A stretch of DNA of 15,808 bases from Salinisphaeraceae bacterium UBA4764. Its GTDB lineage: Bacteria; Pseudomonadota; Gammaproteobacteria; Nevskiales; Salinisphaeraceae. Each line of letters begins with the position of its first letter. Positions within the stretch are counted from its first letter, which is position 1. Shown one piece after another: positions 1 to 6,941 of the stretch. The stretch spans positions 1 through 15,808 of the forward strand of contig DHHU01000076.1 in the NCBI GenBank assembly GCA_002403445.1, given 5' to 3'. A program made the translations under genes and the position numbers. A model generated the notes under the pieces. That model saw only the letters and a list, made by a program, of their open reading frames with translations, was not told the origin of the DNA and ran no database searches.

Positions 1-849
1 CTCGATCAAACGGCCGGCTTCTGCCAACACCGCCGTTCTAGCTGACATGTTCTGAGGTAAATCAGCGGGTCGAACCGGGTCTCCAAATGTGACATGGGTC
101 ACCGTTTCCACAGCGATCGCCGGATTGAGTATTTGCAAAGTCGCTGCGAGCCAAGCGCGATCGTCCGGTTTGCGTCGTAGCCAGCGCAGCGGATGTGCCA
201 GTGCTGCGTGGGATAGCACACCGCTGACGATGACCGGGACTATGTTCAGTTTGGGAACCTGTCGGGCAAACAGTTCGATGCTGTGTGACCAATGATCAAG
301 GGAAGCCGCAGCCCCGGGCTGTACCGCCGGGTCGGGCTCGATGCGGCCACCAGGGTAGGTGAGTACGGTACCGCCGTCACGAAGATGGCGCAAAGCTTGT
401 CGAGCAAGCGACATTTGGCCATTGGCCTTGTTTACATTTTGAACGTAAAACAAGTGACGCGTGGTTGCGGGCAGCGCGGTCAACACACTCCGGCGCGCGG
501 CGATCACGCGCAGATCGGTGCGTGGCAACAGCGCAAACAACGCTAAGCTATCGTTCAGGCCGGGATGGTTGGAGACCAGCAATAGTGGGCCTGCGGGCGG
601 CGTCCGGCCCAGTCTGACGACGGGCCGGGCAAGGCGTTGTAGGGCATAAGTCGCTCCGTGTTGCAATCCCCTTGCTTCGACTATTTCGTCATATTGGCGA
701 AGCATAACCGCGATACGATGAACTTGCGGGGTCAAAACGTGCCGAAGCAGGCTTCTTGGTATACCGTAGCCACGTCCGGCAACGCCGAACGCGTCGAACA
801 CGTCGGCCCAGCAGGCACTTTTCAGAGCATCGAGGTGGACGCTTCGCAT
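1..849 (-). CDS. PlsC-like lysophospholipid acyltransferase (partial, 3' end outside window)
   Basis: The minus strand is open from the ATG at 849 to the window edge, giving 283 codons without a stop. Family: phospholipid/glycerol acyltransferase, which transfers an acyl chain to a lysophospholipid or similar acceptor at the cytoplasmic membrane. Seen: the HX4D catalytic motif as NHPGLND (His95, Asp100) preceded by the hydrophobic run GPLLLVS, and the acceptor-binding-type block YPGGRIEPDP at about residues 165-174 in the place of the usual FPEG motif. A later VPVIVSGVLS segment also fits. The start at 849 is chosen because the coding-like sequence VFDAFGVAGRG lies just downstream; no good Shine-Dalgarno sequence is visible, and GTG codons at 909 and 960 are also in frame. 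It is divergent from the DedA gene, about 100 bases away. The exact acceptor is unknown; this is not a canonical 240-residue PlsC because it has about 90 residues before the motif. Confidence 0.82.
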   Translation of the reverse strand, partial: MRSVHLDALKSACWADVFDAFGVAGRGYGIPRSLLRHVLTPQVHRIAVMLRQYDEIVEARGLQHGATYALQRLARPVVRLGRTPPAGPLLLVSNHPGLNDSLALFALLPRTDLRVIAARRSVLTALPATTRHLFYVQNVNKANGQMSLARQALRHLRDGGTVLTYPGGRIEPDPAVQPGAAASLDHWSHSIELFARQVPKLNIVPVIVSGVLSHAALAHPLRWLRRKPDDRAWLAATLQILNPAIAVETVTHVTFGDPVRPADLPQNMSARTAVLAEAGRLIE

Positions 850-951
850 GGCGGGTCCAACCGCTTTTTGAATGTTGGGGAACAGCCAGAATACTCCCTG
901 TGTCGGCACTTTTGCCGGGCCGGATGGAGTGCACAACAAACAACGCCATCT

Positions 952-1560
952 ATGTCTCACATTATTACAACCTATGGGCCTTGGGCGATTTTTGCATTGG
1001 TCCTGTTCGAGGATTTCGGTCTTTTCATCGTGCCGGGTGAAACCGCGCTGATTTCTGCAGGCCTACTTGCTTCTCACGGCAAGATGTCGATCGAATGGCT
1101 TTTGATTGCGGCTTGGGCAGGTGCGGTTCTGGGCGACACGATCGGCTATTTTATCGGTCGATTGGGGGGGCGACGTCTGGTATTGCGGTATGGCTCTCGC
1201 TTTGGCGCCACCCATTATCGTTTGCTGCGGGTTGAACGGTTTTTTGCCCGATATGGTAGCTTTATCGTAGTTTTTGCCCGTTTTTTCTTCGGGCTACGCC
1301 AGCTCAACGGCATTGTGGCTGGCATCGGTATTATGCCTTCCGCTTTGTTTGTCCTTTATAACGCCATCGGAGCTGCGCTTTGGGTCGCGGTGTGGGGTTT
1401 TGGCGTGTATCTGTTCGGGCATCAGTTTACGAATCTGATTCAAAACCTTCTAGGGTCGATGAACCTAGTCTTGATCTTGGCTCTGGTCGGTTTGGCTGTT
1501 CTGGCGGTCATCGCTTTTTTCTGGTGGCGCCGAAGGCACAATGCCTCGCAAGCAGAATGA
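952..1560 (+). CDS. DedA-family inner membrane protein
   Basis: A 202-residue membrane protein of the DedA (SNARE-associated/VTT) family. Members are implicated in lipid-carrier or phospholipid flipping (undecaprenyl phosphate, phosphatidylethanolamine) and in maintaining the proton motive force. Seen: LFEDFGLFIVPGE at about residues 18-30, GDTIGYFIGRLGGR at 61-74, and the signature FARFFFGLRQLNGIVAG at 108-124. A C-terminal transmembrane segment at about 171-191 ends in a basic tail (WWRRRH). By eye, Glu20, Glu30, Arg110 and Arg116 fall at the places of the essential acidic and arginine residues of E. coli YqjA/YghB. The start at 952 matches the normal family N-terminus; a longer in-frame reading from 658 overlaps the divergent acyltransferase and has no family-like residues. 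Length is normal. Its neighbour also acts on lipids, but the two are divergent rather than an operon. Confidence 0.9.
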   Translation: MSHIITTYGPWAIFALVLFEDFGLFIVPGETALISAGLLASHGKMSIEWLLIAAWAGAVLGDTIGYFIGRLGGRRLVLRYGSRFGATHYRLLRVERFFARYGSFIVVFARFFFGLRQLNGIVAGIGIMPSALFVLYNAIGAALWVAVWGFGVYLFGHQFTNLIQNLLGSMNLVLILALVGLAVLAVIAFFWWRRRHNASQAE

Positions 1561-1647
1561 AACGAGCGCTCGGGGTGTCGGGTTTGGGTCTGGAAGGGCT
1601 GAGGTCTGACTGAACTGAATCGGCGATGCAGGGTCAAAGCAAACGCT

Positions 1648-2316
1648 ATGCGCGTGCTGCTAGTAGAAGATGATGAGATGCTCGGCAAAAGTCTTGCCGA
1701 TGGACTCCGAGAAACTGGTTATGCCATTGACTGGGTGCGCAGCAGCGCTGACGCGCTTTCCGCATTGACTGCATACGACTACGTATTGCTGCTGCTCGAT
1801 CTGGGATTGCCCGATGCTTCCGGGCTTGAATTACTGGCCACCGCGCGGCGAGGTGGTCGCGTCCCGCCGACGCTGGTTCTAACGGCTTTTGATAGCGTCG
1901 ATGTTTGTGTACAGGGTCTGGACGCCGGCGCCGACGATTACATTGTCAAACCCTGTTCAATCGCAGAATTGACGGCGCGTATGCGCGCTGCGATGCGACG
2001 CAGCGGCTCCGACGCCGATCCAGTCCTGCGCTGTGGCCAGGTTAGGTTGGATCCACGAACGGGCCAAGCGAGTGTGGGACATGCCATTGTCGATAGGCAA
2101 CTCACCAAACGTGAATATGCGCTTTTCCATGCGCTGATGCGTCATCCCGGGACTATTTTGTCGCGTGCGCAACTTGAAACGCAGATTTACGGCTGGGGCG
2201 AAGAAGTCGAGAGCAACGCGGTTGAATATCTGATTCGCGCGGTACGCAAGAAATTGGGCAAAGGCGTGATACAGAACATCCGCGGACTGGGATGGTTGGC
2301 GACCGACCCCGACTGA
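1648..2316 (+). CDS. OmpR/PhoB-family response regulator (QseB/TctD-like)
   Basis: A 222-residue transcription factor controlled by phosphorylation. The receiver domain spans residues 1-118: acidic pair Asp8-Asp9, phospho-acceptor Asp51 in LLLLDLGLPD, Thr79 in LVLTAF and Lys101 in DYIVKP. The winged-helix DNA-binding domain spans about 128-218, with LTKREYALFHALMRHPG, the recognition-helix stretch ESNAVEYLIRAVRKKLG and the terminal IRGLGWLA. All phosphorylation residues are present, so it should be functional. The usual LTARD after the conserved Thr is LTAFD here, and the usual KPF is KPC, both minor. The stop overlaps the start of the kinase gene by 25 bases, implying one transcript and translational coupling. 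Its DNA targets are not evident; the nearest candidate target is the broken ABC transporter just downstream. Confidence 0.94.
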   Translation: MRVLLVEDDEMLGKSLADGLRETGYAIDWVRSSADALSALTAYDYVLLLLDLGLPDASGLELLATARRGGRVPPTLVLTAFDSVDVCVQGLDAGADDYIVKPCSIAELTARMRAAMRRSGSDADPVLRCGQVRLDPRTGQASVGHAIVDRQLTKREYALFHALMRHPGTILSRAQLETQIYGWGEEVESNAVEYLIRAVRKKLGKGVIQNIRGLGWLATDPD

Positions 2317-3635
2317 CACGCTCGCTTCGCTTTCGGCTGTCAATCTGGCTGGTTGCTACAAGCTTGGCGGTGGCGCTGATCGCCGCCGGTGTTTCCTTCG
2401 TGAGTGTTTATCACGATGCCAATGCTGTTCAGGACAACGTGTTGCGGCAAACCGGGGCCCTGGTCACGCGGGGAGATTTATCGACCTCGGATCACTCGCG
2501 CCGAGGCGAGAATGCAAAAATCGACTTCGAGGATCGAATTTTAATTCGAAAGTTGCGGCCACTGGCCAAACAATCCCGTCAACCGCGCTTCAAGCCGACA
2601 CTAACGCCGGGATTTCATACGGTCGAGACATCTAAAGGCGCGTATCGCGTATTGATACGGCAGTTGCCGGATGGCACACGCGTAGCGATCGCGCAGCAAA
2701 CAGCGGTTCGTAACGAAACCGTGTTTGCTTCGGCAGTCATTTCCATCGTCCCCATGCTTGTCGTGTCAGTCGTGTTCTTGGGCGTTTTGTTCTGGATCTT
2801 GAACCGGGAGTTGTCACCTATAGCACAAATGGCAACTGTGCTGGACAACCGCGAGGAAGCCGATCAATCCCCGCTTAATGTGACCGGGTTGCCGGCAGAA
2901 CTCTGGCCGTTTATTGACGCCTTCAATCGTCTGATTACGCGAGTTGGTCAATTGCTCTCCATGCAGCAGCGTTTTATCGCGGCAGCGGCGCATGAGTTGC
3001 GCACACCGCTGGCATCGCTATCACTCCAGGCCGACCAGCTGGTCCACGACAGTGAGCGGAATGGGGTCGACAGTCGCGATGTGCGTGCATTGCAGGCGGG
3101 CATTAAGCGTAATCGGCGACTGATTGATCAATTATTGAGTTTATCCCGGAGTCAGACCGTTTCGCCGGAAGTCTGCCAGCCCTGCGCAATCGACGCCGTG
3201 CTGCGAGAAGTTGTGGGCGAGTTGATGCCTTTGATCAACGACAGACATATCGATCTGAACGTGGCGCTGGCCCCGTGTATGCGCGTTTGGATGACGTCAG
3301 ATGAGCTGGCCTCCGTGCTGACCAACGTGATTTCCAATGCACTTGCCCACGTGCCCGAATCCGGCCATATTGAAATCCGTGGCGACCAATCGAATGGGCA
3401 TTCGATACTTGATATCGAGGATAATGGGCCTGGGCTCAGTGACCAAGCCAAGCGACAGGCTAGCGAAGCATTCTTTCGTGTTGGCGGTGAAACGCAGACC
3501 GGGGCTGGCCTCGGGCTCGCGATTGTGCGCGAGATTGTCATTAAACGATCGGGCGAACTCGAGTTTCTGAATGCGTCGACGTTTGATAGCGGATTGCGTG
3601 TTCGCATCAAACTTCCGGGAGGCTACGCTGTGTGA
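2292..3635 (+). CDS. Sensor histidine kinase (QseC/TctE-like)
   Basis: A 447-residue inner-membrane sensor kinase, partner of the response regulator upstream. Transmembrane segment 1 is at about residues 17-38 and segment 2 at about 146-170. The roughly 105-residue periplasmic loop between them is the presumed ligand sensor. Next come a linker and the dimerisation/phospho-acceptor domain with His234 in AAAHELRTPLASLSLQ. The ATPase domain shows an N box (Asn345 and Asn349 in LTNVISNALAHVP), a G1 box DIEDNGPGLS (374-383), an F box around AFFRVGG and a G2 box GAGLGLAIV (404-412). All catalytic boxes are intact. The ATG at 2292 sits inside the regulator's last codons; the basic residues it adds before TM1 (RPRLTRSLRFR) are typical. 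The ligand is unknown. Kinases of this group often sense substrates of an adjacent ABC or tripartite transporter, and such a transporter survives here only as a relic. Confidence 0.94.
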   Translation: MVGDRPRLTRSLRFRLSIWLVATSLAVALIAAGVSFVSVYHDANAVQDNVLRQTGALVTRGDLSTSDHSRRGENAKIDFEDRILIRKLRPLAKQSRQPRFKPTLTPGFHTVETSKGAYRVLIRQLPDGTRVAIAQQTAVRNETVFASAVISIVPMLVVSVVFLGVLFWILNRELSPIAQMATVLDNREEADQSPLNVTGLPAELWPFIDAFNRLITRVGQLLSMQQRFIAAAAHELRTPLASLSLQADQLVHDSERNGVDSRDVRALQAGIKRNRRLIDQLLSLSRSQTVSPEVCQPCAIDAVLREVVGELMPLINDRHIDLNVALAPCMRVWMTSDELASVLTNVISNALAHVPESGHIEIRGDQSNGHSILDIEDNGPGLSDQAKRQASEAFFRVGGETQTGAGLGLAIVREIVIKRSGELEFLNASTFDSGLRVRIKLPGGYAV

Positions 3636-3730
3636 CATTAAAGCCGGATGAGGCTAAACGTATTAATAAAAATCGAGAGCGCTTCTGTGCCTGTTAATGC
3701 GAATGAAGTGCATCTACACTGATCTTACTG

Positions 3731-4247
3731 ATTGCGCCTAACAGCAATGCCCCGGATATGGTTCGCGGCAACGAGCGATTAGCCCGCAGCCCGTTAACCG
3801 GCGTCAACACCAGGGCCGAGGTGACGCAGCGTAATGGTGTGGCGCTGGCCCGCGTTATGGTGCCTTGTCCGCGCCTGGTATTGCTCGACGAGCTGTTTTC
3901 CTCGCTGTATGCCGGCCAGCGAGCCGAGACGTGAGCGGCTGTGAGGACAACATTTAAAACCACTGGTACTACGACCATTTGGGAAACCCACCACCACGGG
4001 CAAGCATTATCGACTGGCGATCGTATTGCCGTGTTGAAAATTGATGTTTGATGCCGGTGAACAAAATGAATCGACGGCGTTAGGGTTGAGTGGCACGCGT
4101 TGAGCACATTGTTTTCTATGGGCATGATGCCCGCTTTTATCTTAAACAGCGGATGGCCTCGATTTCCGCGCGGTCACATACGAGTTGGATCTACCTTCGG
4201 TGGGCGATGAAAGCGGTCTTGAAATATCAAGCCGGGTTCATGCCTAA
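3731..4247 (+). pseudogene. Remnant of an FbpC/AfuC-like ABC transporter ATPase
   Basis: Conceptual translation of the plus strand shows the second half of an ABC importer ATPase with stops and frameshifts. In one frame (first codon 3731) the text NGVALARVMVPCPRLVLLDE corresponds to the signature-to-Walker-B region, usually RVALARALAPRPRLLLLDE; Asp is at 3887. Then come FSSLYAGQRAE (D-loop region), a TGA at 3932 and a continuing match, including TTGTTTIWETHHHGQALS and GDRIAVL (H-loop region, normally VTHDQEEAL), then TGA at 4049. A second frame from 4090 carries ARVEHIVFYGHDARFYL, like the C-terminal TOBE-type domain. A third frame from 4170 reads VTYELDLPSVGDESGLEI and ends at TAA 4245-4247. 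No Walker A is visible upstream, so the 5' half is gone. The Asp-to-Tyr change in the D-loop and the H-loop changes are further decay. It lies 95 bases after the kinase; 4248-4391 holds nothing I recognise. Confidence 0.8.
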
Positions 4248-4391
4248 GGGTGTGACGGACTGTCTTGAAGCGTTGTCGGTAGCAGGACATGTCATATTAG
4301 GCGCAAGTCGCTGCCAGCGCATCGAGTGCCGGGAACCGGACCGATATAAGTCAGCGCTTTTGCGGCTGGCGAGGATCAGTACGGGGTCGTT

Positions 4392-5015
4392 TTGATCAGC
4401 GTCACTGCATTATTGGTTTTTGTAGCCACATTCTTTTTGGTGTCGTTGACGCCTGGCCTTTGCATGACACTCTCGTTGGGCCTAGGCATGACGATTGGTG
4501 TACGTCGAACGCTCTGGATGATGGTTGGGGAATTGGCTGGAGTGGGGTTGGTCGCGACGCTGGCCGCAGCAGGTGTCGCGGCGATCATTGTCCACTACCC
4601 AACTGTATTCGATATCTTCAAATGGGCCGGTGGGGCCTATCTCGTGTATTTGGGTATCCTGATGTGGCGCGACAATTCCACGGTCGGGCTGGACAAGGTG
4701 GCCAGTGACGACACCGTAGTCTCGCGTGGCGGGTTGATCAGCCAAGGATTCATCACAGCGATCGCCAACCCCAAGGGCTGGGCCTTTGATATCGCGCTGC
4801 TGCCGCCGTTTCTCGATCAGACTCGCCCGATTGTCCCCCAACTCATGATTTTGGTTAGCGTGCTGCTGATCATCGAACTTATCTGTTTATTGCTCTATGC
4901 GAGTGGGGGGCAAATGGCCCAGCGTCTGCTGCGACGCGCCAACAGTGTACGTCTATTGAATCGAGTCGCGGGCAGTTTTATTTGCGGCGTGGGGTTGTGG
5001 TTGGCATTAGGCTGA
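4392..5015 (+). CDS. LysE/RhtB-family amino-acid exporter
   Basis: A 207-residue inner-membrane efflux protein of the LysE/RhtB family, which exports amino acids or related small molecules with proton exchange. Seen: the N-terminal helix ending in the family motif SLTPG (about residues 18-22), the glycine-rich LGLGMTIGVRR after it, GGAYLVYLGILMWRD at about 80-94, and the family-typical QGFITAIANPKGW at about 118-130. Three further hydrophobic stretches follow to the C-terminus, matching six segments in all. The start is a TTG at 4392: an in-frame TAA lies at 4347 and no ATG or GTG lies between, while the TTG gives the usual N-terminal length. GGGG at 4383-4386 is a possible weak ribosome site. 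The gene is monocistronic as far as visible. The substrate cannot be told from sequence. Confidence 0.9.
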   Translation: MISVTALLVFVATFFLVSLTPGLCMTLSLGLGMTIGVRRTLWMMVGELAGVGLVATLAAAGVAAIIVHYPTVFDIFKWAGGAYLVYLGILMWRDNSTVGLDKVASDDTVVSRGGLISQGFITAIANPKGWAFDIALLPPFLDQTRPIVPQLMILVSVLLIIELICLLLYASGGQMAQRLLRRANSVRLLNRVAGSFICGVGLWLALG

Positions 5016-5401
5016 AGCCGGGCGTGCATGGCGACGGATAATCCGATTTCGGCAAAAAAGCAATTTCGGTCAAACGCTAATCGTCGAGCACTCGGGTTGG
5101 CCACTCGTCGAATGCTTCTAATCGACTATGCATATCGGAATAGAAACAGAATCAAGTTGAATCAAAATGACTTTTCACTTCAAGTATTGCTGGTTGCACA
5201 GCATTGTTCGAGGCAAATCCCTGCCCAGGCTTAGGTTTTCACGCTCGACTCGTAGCAACCGATTGATGGTTGGGGCGTTGCAAAGCTTCGGATGGAGGCC
5301 ATGTTACGTTTGTGTCAGATACTGAATGTGGCGGTTCGTTGTTTGACGAGCTGATCCAAGGTATCTGTCGACGTTACACTAATACCCTATAGCCACCGAA
5401 T

Positions 5402-5436
5402 ACGTATTGGATGGAACGAATGCGCTACCAATACGT
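5402..5436. repeat. Perfect 9-bp inverted repeat overlapping the htrA promoter
   Basis: ACGTATTGG at 5402-5410 is matched by its reverse complement CCAATACGT at 5428-5436, with a 17-base centre. The right arm ends inside the proposed -10 element (5435-5440) and the centre contains the -35 element. This position suits an operator bound by a dimer, or it could be coincidental. No RNA role is expected because it lies at or before the predicted transcription start. Confidence 0.5.
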
Positions 5437-5440
5437 CTAA
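5413..5440 (+). promoter_or_regulatory. Sigma-E (RpoE)-type promoter of htrA
   Basis: GGAACGA at 5413-5419 and GTCTAA at 5435-5440 are separated by exactly 15 bases. The enterobacterial RpoE consensus is GGAACTT, 15 bases, then GTCTAA or GTCTGA, so both elements and the spacing fit apart from two bases in the -35. Transcription would begin near 5446 and give an untranslated leader of about 95 bases. DegP in E. coli is a classic RpoE target, which makes the location meaningful. This rests on pattern only; no start-site data are available. Confidence 0.65.
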
Positions 5441-5540
5441 AATCGCGAACAATGCCTCAGCAGCTTGCAACCGTAATGGCAACTTGGTTTGCTGATCAAG
5501 GTGCGCCGGTTTTTCAATCATTCAATCAAGGAATCATCCC

Positions 5541-6794
5541 ATGACAATATCGAGACAGCGGAGGACGAAACAACACTTTGCCGGCGCACTGCTTGCAAGT
5601 GCGTTGTTGGCGTTCGGGCCGGGCGCATTGGCCGATCAAGCCAACACCGGCAATTCCAACTTATTACCGAGCGAAGCCAACACGGTTCAGGTTGTCAAAC
5701 AGGCCAGGCCGAGCGTAGTAGCTATCAATATCAAGGTGAAGGGCAAGACTGTTAATCCGCTGGCGAATATGCCACCGCAAATGCGGCGCTTTTTCAAGCA
5801 ATTCGGCGGCGGCCAAATGCAAAAGAAACAACGCACCGAGCGCGCTGCGGGCAGTGGTTTCGTGGTCGACAAACAAGGCCAAATTCTGACCAATTACCAC
5901 GTAGTGGCGAATGCACTGCAGAGTGATTCGGTCAAAATTAAAAGCAACGCAAGCATTAAAGTCCAATTTGGCAACGGTAATGGCAATAAATTGTCAGCCA
6001 AGGTGGTCGGGGTCGACCAATCCTACGATCTCGCGCTGCTCCAGCTTGAGCATCCCGACAAGTTGCCGAACAATGCTCATGCGCTACAACTGGCGAACTC
6101 CGACAATATCCAAGTGGGCGAAAAGGCTATTGCCATCGGCAATCCGTTCCTCTTGCAGTCCACCGTGACCCAAGGCATCGTGTCGGCTCTCAACCGGGAG
6201 CAGGCGGCCAAGGTAAGTGGTGTTCCGATCTCTTATATTCAGACTGATGCTGCAATCAACCCGGGCAGCTCCGGTGGCCCACTGCTGAACTCAAATGGCA
6301 ACGTTATTGGCGTCAACGATGAAATTCTAGCGCCCCACGGCACATTTATCGGTGTCGGGTTGGCAATCCCCAGTAAGTTGGTCAAGGAGAATCTCGATAA
6401 ACTTAAGCACGGCGGTTTCATCAAGAAAGCGATGATTGGCATCGCTGTCGAACCGCTGGCCAAGTATCCGAAAGAGATTCGTCAGCAGCTGCATCTACCC
6501 GATCACGGTCTGATGATCGTTAAGGTTAAAAAAGGTAGTCCGGGTGATAAAGCCGGCTTGAAAGGCGCGCATTTCACCATCAACCAGGGCGGCCGGCCGT
6601 GGCCTGCTGGAGGTGACATCATTCTAAAGGCCAACGGGACGGTTCTGAAGAAAGGCCATACCCTGCAGAACATCGTGTTCAGCAAGGCAGCGGGGACCAA
6701 GATTCATCTGCTGATTGACCATAAAGGTGTGAAAAAGCATGTGACGGTCAAACTGGCAGTGCTCAAAGGTGGGAACGTAGAGAAACCACGATAA
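5541..6794 (+). CDS. htrA: Periplasmic HtrA/Deg-family serine protease with one PDZ domain
   Basis: A 417-residue S1C trypsin-like protease that degrades or refolds damaged envelope proteins. Residues 1-31 form a Sec signal peptide (basic RRTK start, hydrophobic core, cleavage after ALA). The catalytic triad is His120 in TNYHVV, Asp163 in SYDLALL and Ser244 in PGSSGGPLL; AIGNPF (198-203) and TQGIVSA (210-216) are the expected family blocks. A single PDZ domain covers about 296-400, with MIGIAVEPL at its start and GGDIILKANGTVL near its end; DegP and DegQ have two. Met- and Gly-rich residues at about 76-96 form a loop ahead of the protease, reminiscent of the LA loop. The mature protein is visibly rich in lysine. 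The start is supported by AAGGA at 5528. Regulation is probably by envelope stress through the RpoE-type promoter upstream. It appears to be its own unit, ending in a stem-loop. Confidence 0.93.
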   Translation: MTISRQRRTKQHFAGALLASALLAFGPGALADQANTGNSNLLPSEANTVQVVKQARPSVVAINIKVKGKTVNPLANMPPQMRRFFKQFGGGQMQKKQRTERAAGSGFVVDKQGQILTNYHVVANALQSDSVKIKSNASIKVQFGNGNGNKLSAKVVGVDQSYDLALLQLEHPDKLPNNAHALQLANSDNIQVGEKAIAIGNPFLLQSTVTQGIVSALNREQAAKVSGVPISYIQTDAAINPGSSGGPLLNSNGNVIGVNDEILAPHGTFIGVGLAIPSKLVKENLDKLKHGGFIKKAMIGIAVEPLAKYPKEIRQQLHLPDHGLMIVKVKKGSPGDKAGLKGAHFTINQGGRPWPAGGDIILKANGTVLKKGHTLQNIVFSKAAGTKIHLLIDHKGVKKHVTVKLAVLKGGNVEKPR

Positions 6795-6808
6795 AGCTAC
6801 GACCTATT

Positions 6809-6840
6809 CCCGGTAGTCGGCAGCTGGGCCGGCTACCGGG
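6809..6840 (+). terminator. Stem-loop after htrA
   Basis: CCCGGTAGTCGGC (6809-6821) pairs with GCCGGCTACCGGG (6828-6840), 13 pairs including one G-U, around a six-base AGCTGG loop. It starts 15 bases after the htrA stop. No run of T follows (ATGAGGTTATAA), so it may protect the 3' end or terminate inefficiently rather than act as a classic intrinsic terminator. Confidence 0.55.
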
Positions 6841-6941
6841 ATGAGGTTATAAATCAATTCAAAATATTATTCCAAATTGTTGTTTAATCAGACTTGATAG
6901 GATAGTCTAACTTGGGCACGCGTTGAAACGGGTAGCCCGAG

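Larger units (their letters stand above)
5016..5540. other. Intergenic stretch carrying the htrA upstream region
   Basis: There are 525 bases between the LysE-type gene and htrA. A 68-codon open frame at 5028-5234 has no family features, and I do not regard it as a gene. The right part holds a sigma-E-like promoter and an inverted repeat, listed separately. AAGGA at 5528-5532, eight bases before the htrA ATG, is its ribosome binding site. I see nothing else in 5016-5400. Confidence 0.6.

Noticed and set aside
884..912. Second sigma-E-like promoter ahead of the DedA gene
   Set aside because: GGAAC is present, but the -10 position reads TGTCGG, a poor match, and the region is coding-like on the other strand.
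658..951. Possible 98-residue N-terminal extension of the DedA protein
   Set aside because: It overlaps the convincing divergent acyltransferase on the other strand, and its residues look nothing like DedA; the family N-terminus starts at 952.
5028..5234. Small 68-codon open frame after the LysE-type gene
   Set aside because: No ribosome site, no recognisable motif, and low-complexity Asn/Arg content; more likely non-coding.
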